From Ohtaekwangia sp. (GTDB lineage: Bacteria > Bacteroidota > Bacteroidia > Cytophagales > Cyclobacteriaceae), in contig JAJNPV010000017.1 of assembly GCA_021155195.1 (NCBI GenBank), positions 124,001 to 188,000 of the forward strand: a stretch of DNA of 64,000 nt, read 5' to 3'. How positions within the stretch are numbered: the stretch's first letter is position 1; each line of letters opens with the position of its first letter. The notes under the pieces are model-generated. The model saw only the letters and a list, made by a program, of their open reading frames with translations. It was not told where the DNA came from and made no database searches. Shown here piece after piece: positions 45,389-55,507 of this stretch. Position numbers and translations under genes: made by a program.

Positions 45389-47686
45389 TCACTCGCTCCG
45401 GATCTCATCTACAGGATTTGTCATTGTTGCTTTGATGGTTTGAAAACTGAGCGTTACAAATGCAACCGCAATCACTCCTACCCCGGCAATTATAAAAACC
45501 CACGCACTTAATTCAATTCGATTAGCGAATCGTGCCAGCCATTCATTCATCAGATAATAGCCAACCGGAGCAGCCAGTAAAAATGCAATTAGAATGCGCT
45601 TGGTAAAGGTTAATGTTAATAGGTGTAGTACATCAACAGCAGTGGCTCCCAACACTTTTCGGATTCCCATTTCCTTGGTGCGACTTTGAATAACGGCCCA
45701 CGAAAGCGCAAACAAACCAAAACAAGAAAGCACCATGCTGACTATGGCAAACGTAATAATGATCCTGTAGAAGAATGTATCTTCCTTATACTTCTTCATC
45801 AGGTCTTCCTGAATGACTTTATAGGTGAACACATAATCAGGAAAAACCGCCAGCCATTCAGTTTGAATTTGTGGTAACAATTGTGCGAGATCATTTCCTT
45901 TATAATCGATCAATAAAGCATTACCACTTTGCTTAAACGAAATTATCACCGGTGGTATTTCCATTTTAAATGAGCCGCATGTAAAGTCTTGCACAACTCC
46001 CACAATTACATCCTTAGTTCCGGGCACGAGCGAGCCAATAGGTTCCTTAAGGTTAAATTGCTGCACCAGTTTTTGATTTACCAGTTTGCCCCTCTTTGTT
46101 TCTGAGGGTAGCTCTCCTGCTACTAAGGTTAAGTCCAGTGTTTTTATAAAATCAGCATCACCCTCAAAAATATAGGGCGTGTAGAATTTATCCCCGTCAA
46201 GATCATATCGCACAATCATATTACCAGAAATAGGATTTCCACTGCTTACAGATACTGAATTTATTGCAGGTAGTTGTAAAAGCTCTTGCTTTAATACCGG
46301 AAGTAGCTTGGAAAACTTTTGGTCAGGCGCATTGAGCTGAATTATACTTCTATTAAACCCAAGCGGTGCACTTTCCATATAATTCATCTGCTGGATGATT
46401 GTAACGGAACAAATAGTGAGTGTGATTGAAATTACAAATTGAATAGTGAAGAGGAGTCGGTTAAAACTCACTTTCGTATTGTCTTTTTTCATGAGGCTAA
46501 TCGGCTTCATACTCCATTGCTTGGCAACAGCAATAATCACCACCAACGCACCCGAAAGAAACAACACCCCTCCTATTAGGGAAACAACTTTAATGGTTAA
46601 GAAATATTTTGGTGATAGATGGGTTTCAAATACAGAATTAAAAACCGGAATGAGCAAACCTGTAACAACCAACGCCAGTGCATAGGAAATAAAAATATAT
46701 ACCCCGGCCTCGACTAGGGAGAACCCAAATAAACCACCAGGACTAATCCCTAATGTCTTCTTAATTCCAATTTCCTTCCTCCTGTTCTGCCAGAAAAGAA
46801 GAAAGAGATTAATAAAGTTGAAGCTTGCAATAAACAGCACGAGTCCACACACAATATATCCTACTGTAATGAACATTGGGTTACGCGTGTGCATAAACTT
46901 CATTTTGTTATCCGAGCTGAAATAAGAATCTGAAAGCGGAGATAAATAATACTCCATCTTTCCGGCTCCTAACAATCCTGGGCGTTGACTATCCTGATTA
47001 ATTTTTGTCTTTAAGTCTTCCAAATTGGTTCCTGTATTTAATAATACGTAGCTGGCTCCTCCATTCCTCTTTTTAGGAAACACTGAGTGATGTAACAACG
47101 CATCAAACGAGAGATGACTGTTCTCTACTGGTTTATCAACCACGGCAGAAATTATCACCTGCTGTGTTGTATCAGCTGTAGTGAGTGTAATTACTTTGCC
47201 AACAACATCCTCAGTGGAGAACATCACAAGTGCTTTCTCCTTTGAGATAACAATGCTGCCTGCTTTCGACACATCGCTCGCCCTTCCGTGGATTACCGGG
47301 AAATCAAAAAATGAGAAAAATGAGCTATCTGTCAATAATATATCAAAATCCTGAAACTCACTTTTGTCAGTCTTGATAGTAATTCCATCCAGATTATTCA
47401 ACTGGCAAACATTCTCAATTTCAGGATAATTGGATGTTAGGTAGTCATAAAAATAATCGGGTACATAAGCTATTTTACCGGTGCCACCAAAAGGGTCATT
47501 ACTAAAAATCTGAAAGATCCGATCCTTCTTACTGTGAAAGGAATCGGTATTGGTTTCGTAAACCAGAAAAGAAATTAAGAGATTGGAGCACACAAACCCC
47601 ACAACCAAGCTCAGCAGAATAATGAAGGTGTAAAGTTTCTGTATCCACAACGAACGCAATACAAATTTTAGATTATGAAGGACCAT
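45389..47686 (-). CDS. ABC transporter permease, MacB/FtsX type (copy A)
   Basis: A 765-residue inner-membrane protein with two MacB-periplasmic plus FtsX halves. TM1 lies at about residues 17-40, followed by a large extracytoplasmic domain and an FtsX core starting near RRKEIGIKKTLG (about 310), then a second half with RTKEMGIRKVLGA (about 665). The first half has only short coupling motifs, so this copy is the most divergent of the four. The usual ATPase partner is not in the window. It is the most distal member of a minus-strand cluster. Confidence 0.87.
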   Translation of the reverse strand: MVLHNLKFVLRSLWIQKLYTFIILLSLVVGFVCSNLLISFLVYETNTDSFHSKKDRIFQIFSNDPFGGTGKIAYVPDYFYDYLTSNYPEIENVCQLNNLDGITIKTDKSEFQDFDILLTDSSFFSFFDFPVIHGRASDVSKAGSIVISKEKALVMFSTEDVVGKVITLTTADTTQQVIISAVVDKPVENSHLSFDALLHHSVFPKKRNGGASYVLLNTGTNLEDLKTKINQDSQRPGLLGAGKMEYYLSPLSDSYFSSDNKMKFMHTRNPMFITVGYIVCGLVLFIASFNFINLFLLFWQNRRKEIGIKKTLGISPGGLFGFSLVEAGVYIFISYALALVVTGLLIPVFNSVFETHLSPKYFLTIKVVSLIGGVLFLSGALVVIIAVAKQWSMKPISLMKKDNTKVSFNRLLFTIQFVISITLTICSVTIIQQMNYMESAPLGFNRSIIQLNAPDQKFSKLLPVLKQELLQLPAINSVSVSSGNPISGNMIVRYDLDGDKFYTPYIFEGDADFIKTLDLTLVAGELPSETKRGKLVNQKLVQQFNLKEPIGSLVPGTKDVIVGVVQDFTCGSFKMEIPPVIISFKQSGNALLIDYKGNDLAQLLPQIQTEWLAVFPDYVFTYKVIQEDLMKKYKEDTFFYRIIITFAIVSMVLSCFGLFALSWAVIQSRTKEMGIRKVLGATAVDVLHLLTLTFTKRILIAFLLAAPVGYYLMNEWLARFANRIELSAWVFIIAGVGVIAVAFVTLSFQTIKATMTNPVDEIRSE

Positions 47687-47780
47687 AGTCGTTGCATTTT
47701 TTCAGTTTCAAGGTAAACAATTTTAGAAACAGTGACGAGCGCCCATTTTCCTAAGTAGAAGAAAGTGTGTGCAACTTTTA

Positions 47781-50135
47781 TTAGCCTTCGGTTCGCAACG
47801 AGGTTACAGGATTTGAGTTTGCAGCACGAATGGATTGATACCCCACGGAAAGAAGAGTTATTACAAGCATAAACACTCCGGTTAAAAGATACAAGGTAAC
47901 GTGAATCTCTGTGTGAAAAGAATACTCGGTAAGAAAGTTACTCACCAGATACCAGGCGATGGGGTAGCCAATCAATAAACTTATAGTGACAAGAAAGGTG
48001 AAATCCCGGCAAAGCATAAGCGTAAGATTTACCACCGAAGCTCCCATTACTTTCCTGATTCCTATTTCCTTCGTTCGTCTTTCTGCCATGAATGACGCAA
48101 GGCCAAATAATCCCAAGCATGAAATAAGTACAGCAATGATGGTAAAACTTATTGAGAGTTTTCCAATAACGTGTTCTGCTTGATACTCCCGATTGAATAC
48201 ATCGTTCAGGAAGGTGTACTCAAATGGATGGTCTGGATTATGCTTCCTGAAAATGCTTTCAATCTGGCTGACTTGTTCAGTGATTGGAATCTGTGCGGAG
48301 AGTTTGATAAAGTAGTGAGAACCTATACTCTCTGAATACATAAAAATCATCGGCTCAATTCCGAATCTTAAATTGTCATTATGAAAGTCTTCAGTTACAC
48401 CAACAATGCTCCCTTTTCCATTCCACATCTCCAACTCCGTACCAACTGCGTTTTCCAAATCTAATCCCATTACCTCAGCGGCTTTACTGTTTACAATGTA
48501 ATTGGAGCCGTCCTGCCCTTCGATAAAATTCCTACCCTTTCGGATTTTAATATTCATTGTTGGAATAAATTCAGCATCACAACGATATATCTTAAAACTG
48601 ATAGTGGTGTTATCGGGTTTACCCGCCCATGTAGGATCTGTTGTGGTAATCGGAACGGTAAAAATGTTATTTCCTCCAAAGGCAACATTTTTAACATGTG
48701 GAAGTTGAAGTAAGTCATTCTTGATTGCCTGATAATGTTTAACCATTCCAACATTCTGATCAAGTACGATTATATTGTCTTTGTCGAATCCGAGGTTCCT
48801 TTTACTGATATAAGTTATTTGCTTGTACACTGAAATACTTCCAACAACTAGCACGACTGAAGTTGCAAATTGAACAACAACAAGCACCTTACGCAACCTG
48901 TTGCCGGTAAGGCCGGACCGACTATCGCCTTTCAAAACCTTGGCCGGATTAAATCTGGATAACACAAAGGATGGATAACTTCCTGCCAATAGACCACACA
49001 GCAACGTAATAATCAGAGCTCCTGAAGCAAGTATTGGATTGGTGATATCTAACTGAATTGACTTACCGGTAACTTCATTAAAAACCGGAAGGAGCAATTG
49101 AACGATCACTAATGCGAATAGAAGCGCAATAAAAGACATAAGTATCGACTCAGAAATAAATTGAATGATCAACCCTGCTTTTTGCGCACCTATTGATTTT
49201 CTAATACCGACTTCACGACTACGGCTTGCAGAGCGAGCCGTGGAAAGGTTCATAAAATTAATACAGGCCATTATAAGAATTAGCAAAGCAACTGCACCAA
49301 AAAGGTAAACCTGTTGTATCCTTCCCCCTGTATTGATTCCATTTTCAAAATTGGAATGAAGCCTTGCCTTTGCGTATGGAAATAGGAATGCGCGTGTTGT
49401 GCAATCGGGGCAGTTCCTTTTTATTAAGTTAGAAAGTTTACTATCGGCAACCTTACTATTCGGTTTTAGCATAACCACCGTTCGCAAACCTCCACTTTTC
49501 CAATTTTGAGTCCATGGATTTTCTTTTAAGAAAAGTTCAAATGGAATAACAAAGTCAAACTGCAGCGATGAGTTTTTAGGAATGTCAGTAAAGACACTGG
49601 TAATTGTTAGTTCATAGGATTGTCCTACCAACAAGGGCTTACCAATAGGATTTTCATTTTTAAATATTTTTTTGGCCAGATTCTCAGAGATAGCGATCGA
49701 TTTAAGATCGGTTAGCGGCTGGGTGTTATTGCCCGTTAGAATCGGAAAACTAAAAATATCAAACAAAGCTGGGTCGGCATAGATCCCGGTTTCGTTGAAA
49801 CTGTTGGTTCCATCCTTTATTAACAATTCGGTCTCATAGCTGTATTGAGTAGCAAGTTCTACCTCCGGAAGGTCACTTTCAATCACATCCTTCAATTTTG
49901 CAGGTGTTGCAGGATAGGTTTCAATCTTACCATCAGGGTACGTGTTGTTAATGAGTACACTGAAAATACGGTCAGAATTAGCATGGAACCTATCGAATGA
50001 TACCTCATCCGTTATCCAAAGGAGAATAAAGATGGTGGATGCGATTCCTACAGTTAGACCTAGAATATTAATGAATGAGTAAATCTTGTGGCGAAGTAAA
50101 TTTCGAAGGGAGGTCTTAAAGAAATTCTTAATCAT
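47781..50135 (-). CDS. ABC transporter permease, MacB/FtsX type (copy B)
   Basis: A 784-residue permease with two FtsX units: a first TM helix at about 18-42, a periplasmic domain, FtsX core at about 283-430 (RSREVGIRKSIGA), a second periplasmic domain and C-terminal FtsX core (RRTKEIGIRKVMGA at about 690). The related MacB and Lol systems couple cytoplasmic ATPase to outer-membrane or lipoprotein transport, but no cognate ATPase gene is near. It lies 95 bases upstream of copy A and may share a transcript. The restriction-modification genes start beyond its promoter side. Confidence 0.87.
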   Translation of the reverse strand: MIKNFFKTSLRNLLRHKIYSFINILGLTVGIASTIFILLWITDEVSFDRFHANSDRIFSVLINNTYPDGKIETYPATPAKLKDVIESDLPEVELATQYSYETELLIKDGTNSFNETGIYADPALFDIFSFPILTGNNTQPLTDLKSIAISENLAKKIFKNENPIGKPLLVGQSYELTITSVFTDIPKNSSLQFDFVIPFELFLKENPWTQNWKSGGLRTVVMLKPNSKVADSKLSNLIKRNCPDCTTRAFLFPYAKARLHSNFENGINTGGRIQQVYLFGAVALLILIMACINFMNLSTARSASRSREVGIRKSIGAQKAGLIIQFISESILMSFIALLFALVIVQLLLPVFNEVTGKSIQLDITNPILASGALIITLLCGLLAGSYPSFVLSRFNPAKVLKGDSRSGLTGNRLRKVLVVVQFATSVVLVVGSISVYKQITYISKRNLGFDKDNIIVLDQNVGMVKHYQAIKNDLLQLPHVKNVAFGGNNIFTVPITTTDPTWAGKPDNTTISFKIYRCDAEFIPTMNIKIRKGRNFIEGQDGSNYIVNSKAAEVMGLDLENAVGTELEMWNGKGSIVGVTEDFHNDNLRFGIEPMIFMYSESIGSHYFIKLSAQIPITEQVSQIESIFRKHNPDHPFEYTFLNDVFNREYQAEHVIGKLSISFTIIAVLISCLGLFGLASFMAERRTKEIGIRKVMGASVVNLTLMLCRDFTFLVTISLLIGYPIAWYLVSNFLTEYSFHTEIHVTLYLLTGVFMLVITLLSVGYQSIRAANSNPVTSLRTEG

Positions 50136-50562
50136 TAACTTTTGAATAGGTTGGCTAACGGGTTTAAGATATAATAATCATACCAAACTGAAACTTGATT
50201 TTTTGTTCATTTATCAAAGATAATTGTCTGCGTTTGTTCTTTATCGAACATAAGCGTATCGAATATGGACACGAAGCCCAATTACAGGGCTGGCCTTTTT
50301 GAAATCATATACTTTTCGAAATTTATCCCTCAACAAGGAGAAAGAATTTTAAATCAATGATGTGAAATATTAAAAACTTGTTGGTCATCGACATCCACCA
50401 GACGTTACGGCCAATGCCCCGAGTCCTCGAACAGTGACGACTAAATTGAAAGTTTAGATTACTGAGGCAAAAAATTAAACAGTTGACAATCAGACATTAA
50501 TGACGCATGTATGGGGACAAATTCAGGGTCGAAAAACTGTGAGATTTGATTAAATTTGAAGA
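50136..50562. other. 427-base divergent intergenic region, no gene seen
   Basis: Between the permease and the plus-strand restriction gene I see no plausible coding sequence. It presumably holds both promoters. A weak hairpin, AGCCC (50275-50279) with GGGCT (50287-50291), is followed by GGCCTTTTT. No terminal repeat, integrase gene or target-site duplication marking the restriction-modification insert was found by eye. Confidence 0.55.
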
Positions 50563-51435
50563 ATGATTGATGAAAAAAAACCTACGCAACCTCTCGCAGA
50601 AGTCTTTGGGTTTCCTATAAATAACGAGTCGGCAAGAGCAAAGCGTTATCTAGAGAATAAACTCTGCCCATTTAATAACATAGTTTCGAATTGCACTAAG
50701 AACAGCATCGAATTTCCTTTAGGTGTTTGCAGTTTAAATCATAAGGAAAAGCCGGTAATCATTTGCCCAATAAGATTTAGGGAGGACTGGGGCATTATCA
50801 GCGATGCAGCGGGGTTCATTTTTGACAAAAAAGCTACATGGACACATGTGGGTGAGGTCAGACTAAAAGACAAACATGGTAAATCATCAGGAAACATTGA
50901 CTATGTTCTAGTTTCATATGATGACAAAGGTCGAGTAGTTGATTTTGGTTCCTTGGAGGTTCAAGCAGTTTACATTTCAGGAAATTTAACTGGACCATTC
51001 ACAGCCTACTTAGAAAAGCCTACTCCTGACTTTACTTGGACTCAAGCATTCAAGTCCCCAAAACCTGACTATCTCTCGTCTTCGAGAAAAAGACTTATTC
51101 CTCAAATAGTAGCAAAAGGTTCAATTCTTAAGCAATGGAAGAAGAAGCAAGTTGTTGCTCTGCAAACAAGTTTTTATAAAACCCTTCCAGATTTACCCGA
51201 ATTTGACAAAGCAGAATCTGATTTTGCTTTTTTCATCTACGACCTTGTACCGACAAAGAGTAAGACCCTAGAATTAAAGTTACAAAGGGTAGTTTATACC
51301 AAGTTTGCAAAAGCGTTGGAGCAAATTGCAAAATTTGAAGCCGGCTCAATAAAAGAGTTCACCGAATTGCTTCAGAAAAAACTTGACGCTAAACGAGCTG
51401 GAAAGGCTGACAATGAAAACATTGTTGTTGAATGA
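50563..51435 (+). CDS. NotI-like type II restriction endonuclease
   Basis: A 290-residue nuclease resembling NotI. Four cysteines (35, 44, 56, 68; in KLCPFNN, SNCTKN, GVCSL, IICPI) match the metal-binding cysteines of NotI, which holds iron. The putative PD-(D/E)xK-type site is Asp 113 followed by Glu 132 and Gln 134 in FGSLEVQAVY, with Gln replacing the usual Lys as in NotI (EIQ). The protein is shorter than NotI and lacks obvious similarity elsewhere. It overlaps the methylase gene by four bases (ATGA). Asp codons are mostly GAC (11 of 17 by hand count) whereas a nearby host gene prefers GAT, which hints at recent acquisition. Confidence 0.78.
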   Translation: MIDEKKPTQPLAEVFGFPINNESARAKRYLENKLCPFNNIVSNCTKNSIEFPLGVCSLNHKEKPVIICPIRFREDWGIISDAAGFIFDKKATWTHVGEVRLKDKHGKSSGNIDYVLVSYDDKGRVVDFGSLEVQAVYISGNLTGPFTAYLEKPTPDFTWTQAFKSPKPDYLSSSRKRLIPQIVAKGSILKQWKKKQVVALQTSFYKTLPDLPEFDKAESDFAFFIYDLVPTKSKTLELKLQRVVYTKFAKALEQIAKFEAGSIKEFTELLQKKLDAKRAGKADNENIVVE

Positions 51436-52328
51436 AAAGCCAACTAACGATATTTGATATAGGTGAAAGTCCGACAACCAATCCAATAGTAAATGTCGCT
51501 TCTGTACCTCAAAGAAGCCCCTTTAGGTATCCGGGAGGAAAGACATGGTTAATTCCAATAGTGCGACAATGGCTAAAGCAGAACAGAACACCGACTGACT
51601 TATTGATTGAACCTTTTGCTGGTGGCGGCATTGTTAGTTTGACAGCTGCTTTTGAAAAGTTGGCCGACCACATTACAATGGTTGAAATGGATGAAGAAAT
51701 TGCTGCCGTCTGGGAAGTAATTTTGGCTGGAGAGAATAAATGGCTCGCAGAAAAGATTCTAAAGTTTGACCTCAATCATGAAAATGTAAGAATAGAGTTA
51801 GACAAAACAAACAAGAAAATTCACGACATAGCATTCTGTACAATTCTTAAGAATAGAATTTTTCATGGAGGTATTCTTGCTAAAGGCTCAGGGATGATAA
51901 AAAATGGAGAAAACGGAAAAGGAATTTCTTCCCGTTGGTATCCACAAACCCTACACGACAGGATAGTAGCAATTGATTATGTGAAAAATAGAATGGATTT
52001 CATAAAAGGTGATGCTTTTGAAGTCTTAGAAGGGAACTTAAATAATAAAAGTGCTTACTTCTTTATTGACCCTCCTTACACAATTGCAGGTAAGCGACTC
52101 TATACATACTTTGACATTGACCATGAAAAACTCTTCTCTTTGACGTCAAAGTTAAAAGGTAAGTACATGCTAACGTATGACGACACATCTGAAATACGAC
52201 ATCTCGCCTACAAATACAATTTGGACTTCAGGACAACCCCTATGAAGACAACACATCATTTAGAGAAAAACGAAATAATAATCTCGGACAATTTTAAATG
52301 GTGGTCACAAAACAATGGTGGACAATAA
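51432..52328 (+). CDS. Dam-type DNA adenine methylase of the restriction-modification pair
   Basis: A 298-residue D12-class (Dam-like) methyltransferase. The SAM-binding FxGxxK-like motif is PFRYPGGKTW (residues 30-39), followed by IEPFAGGGIVSLT and the catalytic DPPY (213-216). This class methylates adenine N6 at a specific site, normally protecting DNA from the partner nuclease. The start codon overlaps the nuclease gene stop (ATGA), indicating coupled translation. Since an adenine methylase protects only sites containing A, the pair cannot recognise GCGGCCGC as NotI does (inference). Confidence 0.88.
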   Translation: MKSQLTIFDIGESPTTNPIVNVASVPQRSPFRYPGGKTWLIPIVRQWLKQNRTPTDLLIEPFAGGGIVSLTAAFEKLADHITMVEMDEEIAAVWEVILAGENKWLAEKILKFDLNHENVRIELDKTNKKIHDIAFCTILKNRIFHGGILAKGSGMIKNGENGKGISSRWYPQTLHDRIVAIDYVKNRMDFIKGDAFEVLEGNLNNKSAYFFIDPPYTIAGKRLYTYFDIDHEKLFSLTSKLKGKYMLTYDDTSEIRHLAYKYNLDFRTTPMKTTHHLEKNEIIISDNFKWWSQNNGGQ

Positions 52329-52382
52329 GAGGAGCACTGACGATAATAAATAACTGCATTGCCGAGTTTTACTGAACTCTAC

Positions 52383-55061
52383 CTACTCATACTTCAATGT
52401 TTCGGCTGGATTAATCAGCGCTGCTTTTACGGCATGGTAGCTTACTGTGAGAAGAGCCAGTAACAGCCCGGCACCCATACTCAATGCAAATAATTCCCAC
52501 CCAATGGTAGCTTTGTAGGTAAAGTCTTTCAGATACCAGGTAGTGATAAACCACCACGAAAGCGGAGCGGCCAGACAAAACGCGACAAACGCTAACAGAA
52601 TAAACTGACGGTTGAGCAAAACAAAAATAGATTGCAAATCGGCACCCATTACTTTGCGAATACCAATTTCCTTCGTGCGGTTTACGGCATTGATTCCCGC
52701 AAGGCCAAACAATCCTAAACAAGAAATAAGAATGGCAAACCCAGTGGCCAGCCCCATGATGCTCATCCAACGTTGATAACTTTTATATTGTTTCGCTACG
52801 TCTTCATCTAAAAAGGTATAGTCAAACGGTTTATCGGGATATAACTCCAACCAAAGTGACTTTACTTTTTCAAGTCCGCTTACCACATCGGTAGTACTTA
52901 AACGTACCATCATCGTGGTTAAATAACCGAGATCTTTTGTATTGATAGAAAGGAACATCGGCTCGAACTGCCGCTCTAAGGAAAGAAAGTGATAATCTTT
53001 TACTACTCCAATAATGGGTGAACCCAATCCTACCGAATCCTCCTGCCAGTTGTAATATTCATTCAAAGGATCGATCCATTTCATATCACGCACCAACGCC
53101 TCGTTAACAATAATCCCACTGGTATCTGCTGCAATGGCCGGATCAAAATTCCTTCCGGCAACCAAAGGAATATCGAGCGTAGGAAGATAAAAGGGATCGA
53201 TGCTATAGACATACGCTGATTTTTGTTCGCCTTTAATTTTAAATCCCCACCGCGAGTAGCCCTGATTAAATCCTGTGCTGGCACCGGTTACTGAAGCAAT
53301 GGCTGGCTCATTTCCCGCACGGGTACGGAATTGTTCAATTACTTTATTGCCTTCTGCATTCCATCCGGTTTGTGTGGGAATCACCAATACTTGTTCTTTA
53401 TTATAACCCAGATCTTTTGTAGTGATAAAATCCATTTGGCGATACATCATCACCGAACTGATAATTAAAAACGCTGACAAGGCAAACTGCAATACGACCA
53501 AAGGCTTGGTAAATCCTGCCTGTAATCTGGAGGTAAAACCACCTTTCAATACCTGGGCAGGCTTAAACCGCGATAAAAATAAAGAGGGATAACTTCCGGC
53601 TAACAACCCCACAATTGTTGTGAGGATAAATCCTACCGACAACAATTGAATTACTTTAGCAGTAGTCAGTTCAATTCCTTTGTTTGTATATTCATTGAAA
53701 GCCGGAAGAAATAAAACTACCAACACAGAACCAATCACCATCGAAGCAAAAGCAAGCAGCAACGACTCAAAACTAAATTGATACACTAACTGGTTGCGCT
53801 GTGCCCCCACTACTTTGCGCACTCCTACTTCTATTCTACGTGATGCGGATGTAGTGAGTGACAAGGAAATGTAATTGATGCAGGCAATAAGCATAATCAA
53901 TATCGCAATACCACCCAATATCATGGAGTATTGAGGGTCACTCACTTTATCCCAATCAATCTCTTTTTTCAAATGCACATCGGGCAGAGCCGTGTACGTA
54001 TACTCCATCATCTTTACATCATCAGGAATTAGAACCACAGCCTCCTTGCGCCACTTCTCAAGTTTTTCACCCATGTATTTATCTACAATCTTGTCGAGAT
54101 TGGTTTTGAAGGTGGTGATATCAGCATCGGGAAGCAACTGCACAAAAGTTGGCGTGTTGTAGTTTCCCCAGTTAGTAAGGTTACGATCGTAGTACGGTCT
54201 GTTTTCCTGAGGAACAAGAATTTGATATTGAATGCTGGAGTTAGCAGGTGCAGGCTCAATGATTCCGCTTACGGTATAAGATTTTTCGCCATTGATATCG
54301 ATGCGAATAGTTTTTCCCATTGGATCTGCATCACCAAAATATTTTTTTACGATAGCAGGTGTCAACACAATCTCTGATTTATCCAGAAAAATCCGATCGG
54401 CACTTCCGGTAATCAGGTCGAACGAAAACATCCTGAAGAAATCCGCATCCACATAGGCTATCTCTTCGGTAAATACCTTCTCCTCGTACCGGAATATACC
54501 CCGCGCTCCGTTGTTAAAGCGGGTAGCATACTTCACTTCGGGTAGCTCTTCTTTTATTGTGGGGGCTAACGCAGTTTGTATCCAGGCAGATTGTCGGTAT
54601 GGACTTTCTGAAAGATGCATCCAGGTATCAAAACTCTTTTCCTCAATCCGATAGATTGAATTTTTATTTTCATGAAACTGGTCAAACTCCCTTTCGTCCT
54701 GAATGTAGAGCGCTATTAACATACAAAACGCCAAACCAATACTTAATCCAAAAGCATTGATAAACGAATAGAACTTGCGCTTACGAATGTTGCGTCCTGC
54801 AACTTTAAAATAATTTGCGATCATAATGGTGTTGATTAAATTCCATGTAAACTGATTTCTTAAAAGGATGCCCGGTCGCATAAATTTTAATGCATTCCAA
54901 ACAAATCTTCTTTTGGCTTTCTTTACCCCTAGTTCATTCATATCCACATCAAATTGCTCAAGCAAGTCGCCTTCAATGCCCTCATACAAATTAGATGGAC
55001 AGAACTGCTGAAGTAATTGCAGTATCCAGTCCGGGGGATATGTATTTTTATCGGCTTTCAT
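52383..55061 (-). CDS. ABC transporter permease with permease-prefix domain (copy C)
   Basis: 892 residues from the ATG at 55061; a GTG at 55109 would overlap padR. The first 70 residues (YPPDWILQLLQQFCPSNLYE, then GDLLEQFDVDMNELG) form a soluble permease prefix, an element seen in permeases that sit with PadR regulators. The two FtsX-type halves follow: TMs at about 105-130, FtsX core near SRRIEVGVRKVVGA (about 440) and NRTKEIGIRKVMGA (about 805). It starts eight bases after the padR stop, so the pair is surely cotranscribed. No ATPase partner is nearby. Confidence 0.87.
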   Translation of the reverse strand: MKADKNTYPPDWILQLLQQFCPSNLYEGIEGDLLEQFDVDMNELGVKKAKRRFVWNALKFMRPGILLRNQFTWNLINTIMIANYFKVAGRNIRKRKFYSFINAFGLSIGLAFCMLIALYIQDEREFDQFHENKNSIYRIEEKSFDTWMHLSESPYRQSAWIQTALAPTIKEELPEVKYATRFNNGARGIFRYEEKVFTEEIAYVDADFFRMFSFDLITGSADRIFLDKSEIVLTPAIVKKYFGDADPMGKTIRIDINGEKSYTVSGIIEPAPANSSIQYQILVPQENRPYYDRNLTNWGNYNTPTFVQLLPDADITTFKTNLDKIVDKYMGEKLEKWRKEAVVLIPDDVKMMEYTYTALPDVHLKKEIDWDKVSDPQYSMILGGIAILIMLIACINYISLSLTTSASRRIEVGVRKVVGAQRNQLVYQFSFESLLLAFASMVIGSVLVVLFLPAFNEYTNKGIELTTAKVIQLLSVGFILTTIVGLLAGSYPSLFLSRFKPAQVLKGGFTSRLQAGFTKPLVVLQFALSAFLIISSVMMYRQMDFITTKDLGYNKEQVLVIPTQTGWNAEGNKVIEQFRTRAGNEPAIASVTGASTGFNQGYSRWGFKIKGEQKSAYVYSIDPFYLPTLDIPLVAGRNFDPAIAADTSGIIVNEALVRDMKWIDPLNEYYNWQEDSVGLGSPIIGVVKDYHFLSLERQFEPMFLSINTKDLGYLTTMMVRLSTTDVVSGLEKVKSLWLELYPDKPFDYTFLDEDVAKQYKSYQRWMSIMGLATGFAILISCLGLFGLAGINAVNRTKEIGIRKVMGADLQSIFVLLNRQFILLAFVAFCLAAPLSWWFITTWYLKDFTYKATIGWELFALSMGAGLLLALLTVSYHAVKAALINPAETLKYE

Positions 55062-55069
55062 AATCTGAT

Positions 55070-55402
55070 TCAGACTCCAACTATCTTTAATTGTGGTATT
55101 AACTTCCACAATTCAACTTTCGCCTCTTTCATTGACTTCAACATCGCAAGGCCAGCGTTAGTAATTGAAAAAATTCGTTTGCGTCTTCCGCCTCGCGTGT
55201 TAGTTGCTCCACCCATGCTCGACTTCACAAAGCCTTTGTCTTCCAACCGATACAGCGTTACGTGCACCGCGCTTAAATTGGAATCACGCCCAAGCCGGTC
55301 TTTTATTTCATTGACAATAGCATTGCCATACGCCTCTTCCTGCAAGATGCCCACCATGGTAAGAACCAGTTCTTCGAATTCGCCTAAGTATTCTTTACTC
55401 AT
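55070..55402 (-). CDS. PadR-family transcriptional regulator
   Basis: A 110-residue winged-helix regulator of the PadR family. The N-terminal helix ELVLTMVGILQEEAYGNAIV is followed by the recognition helix and wing (VTLYRLEDKGFVKSSMGG, RGGRRKRIFSITNAGLAML). It is directly upstream of the prefix-domain permease and likely represses this unit. PadR proteins usually respond to small aromatic or drug-like ligands, so the permease may respond to a toxic compound (inference). No operator site can be assigned with confidence. Confidence 0.9.
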   Translation of the reverse strand: MSKEYLGEFEELVLTMVGILQEEAYGNAIVNEIKDRLGRDSNLSAVHVTLYRLEDKGFVKSSMGGATNTRGGRRKRIFSITNAGLAMLKSMKEAKVELWKLIPQLKIVGV

Positions 55403-55507
55403 TTCTATACGTTTTGTAAAACATATATACTCAATTATTTCCTATTTGTTACAACTTTGTCAAAGAAATAGAGCAGAAGTTGCTGCAACCCTGAAATCAC
55501 ATTTCAA

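Noticed and set aside
50136..50562. Possible mobile element ends around the restriction-modification genes
   Set aside because: No transposase, integrase, terminal inverted repeats or target duplication could be found by eye on either flank.
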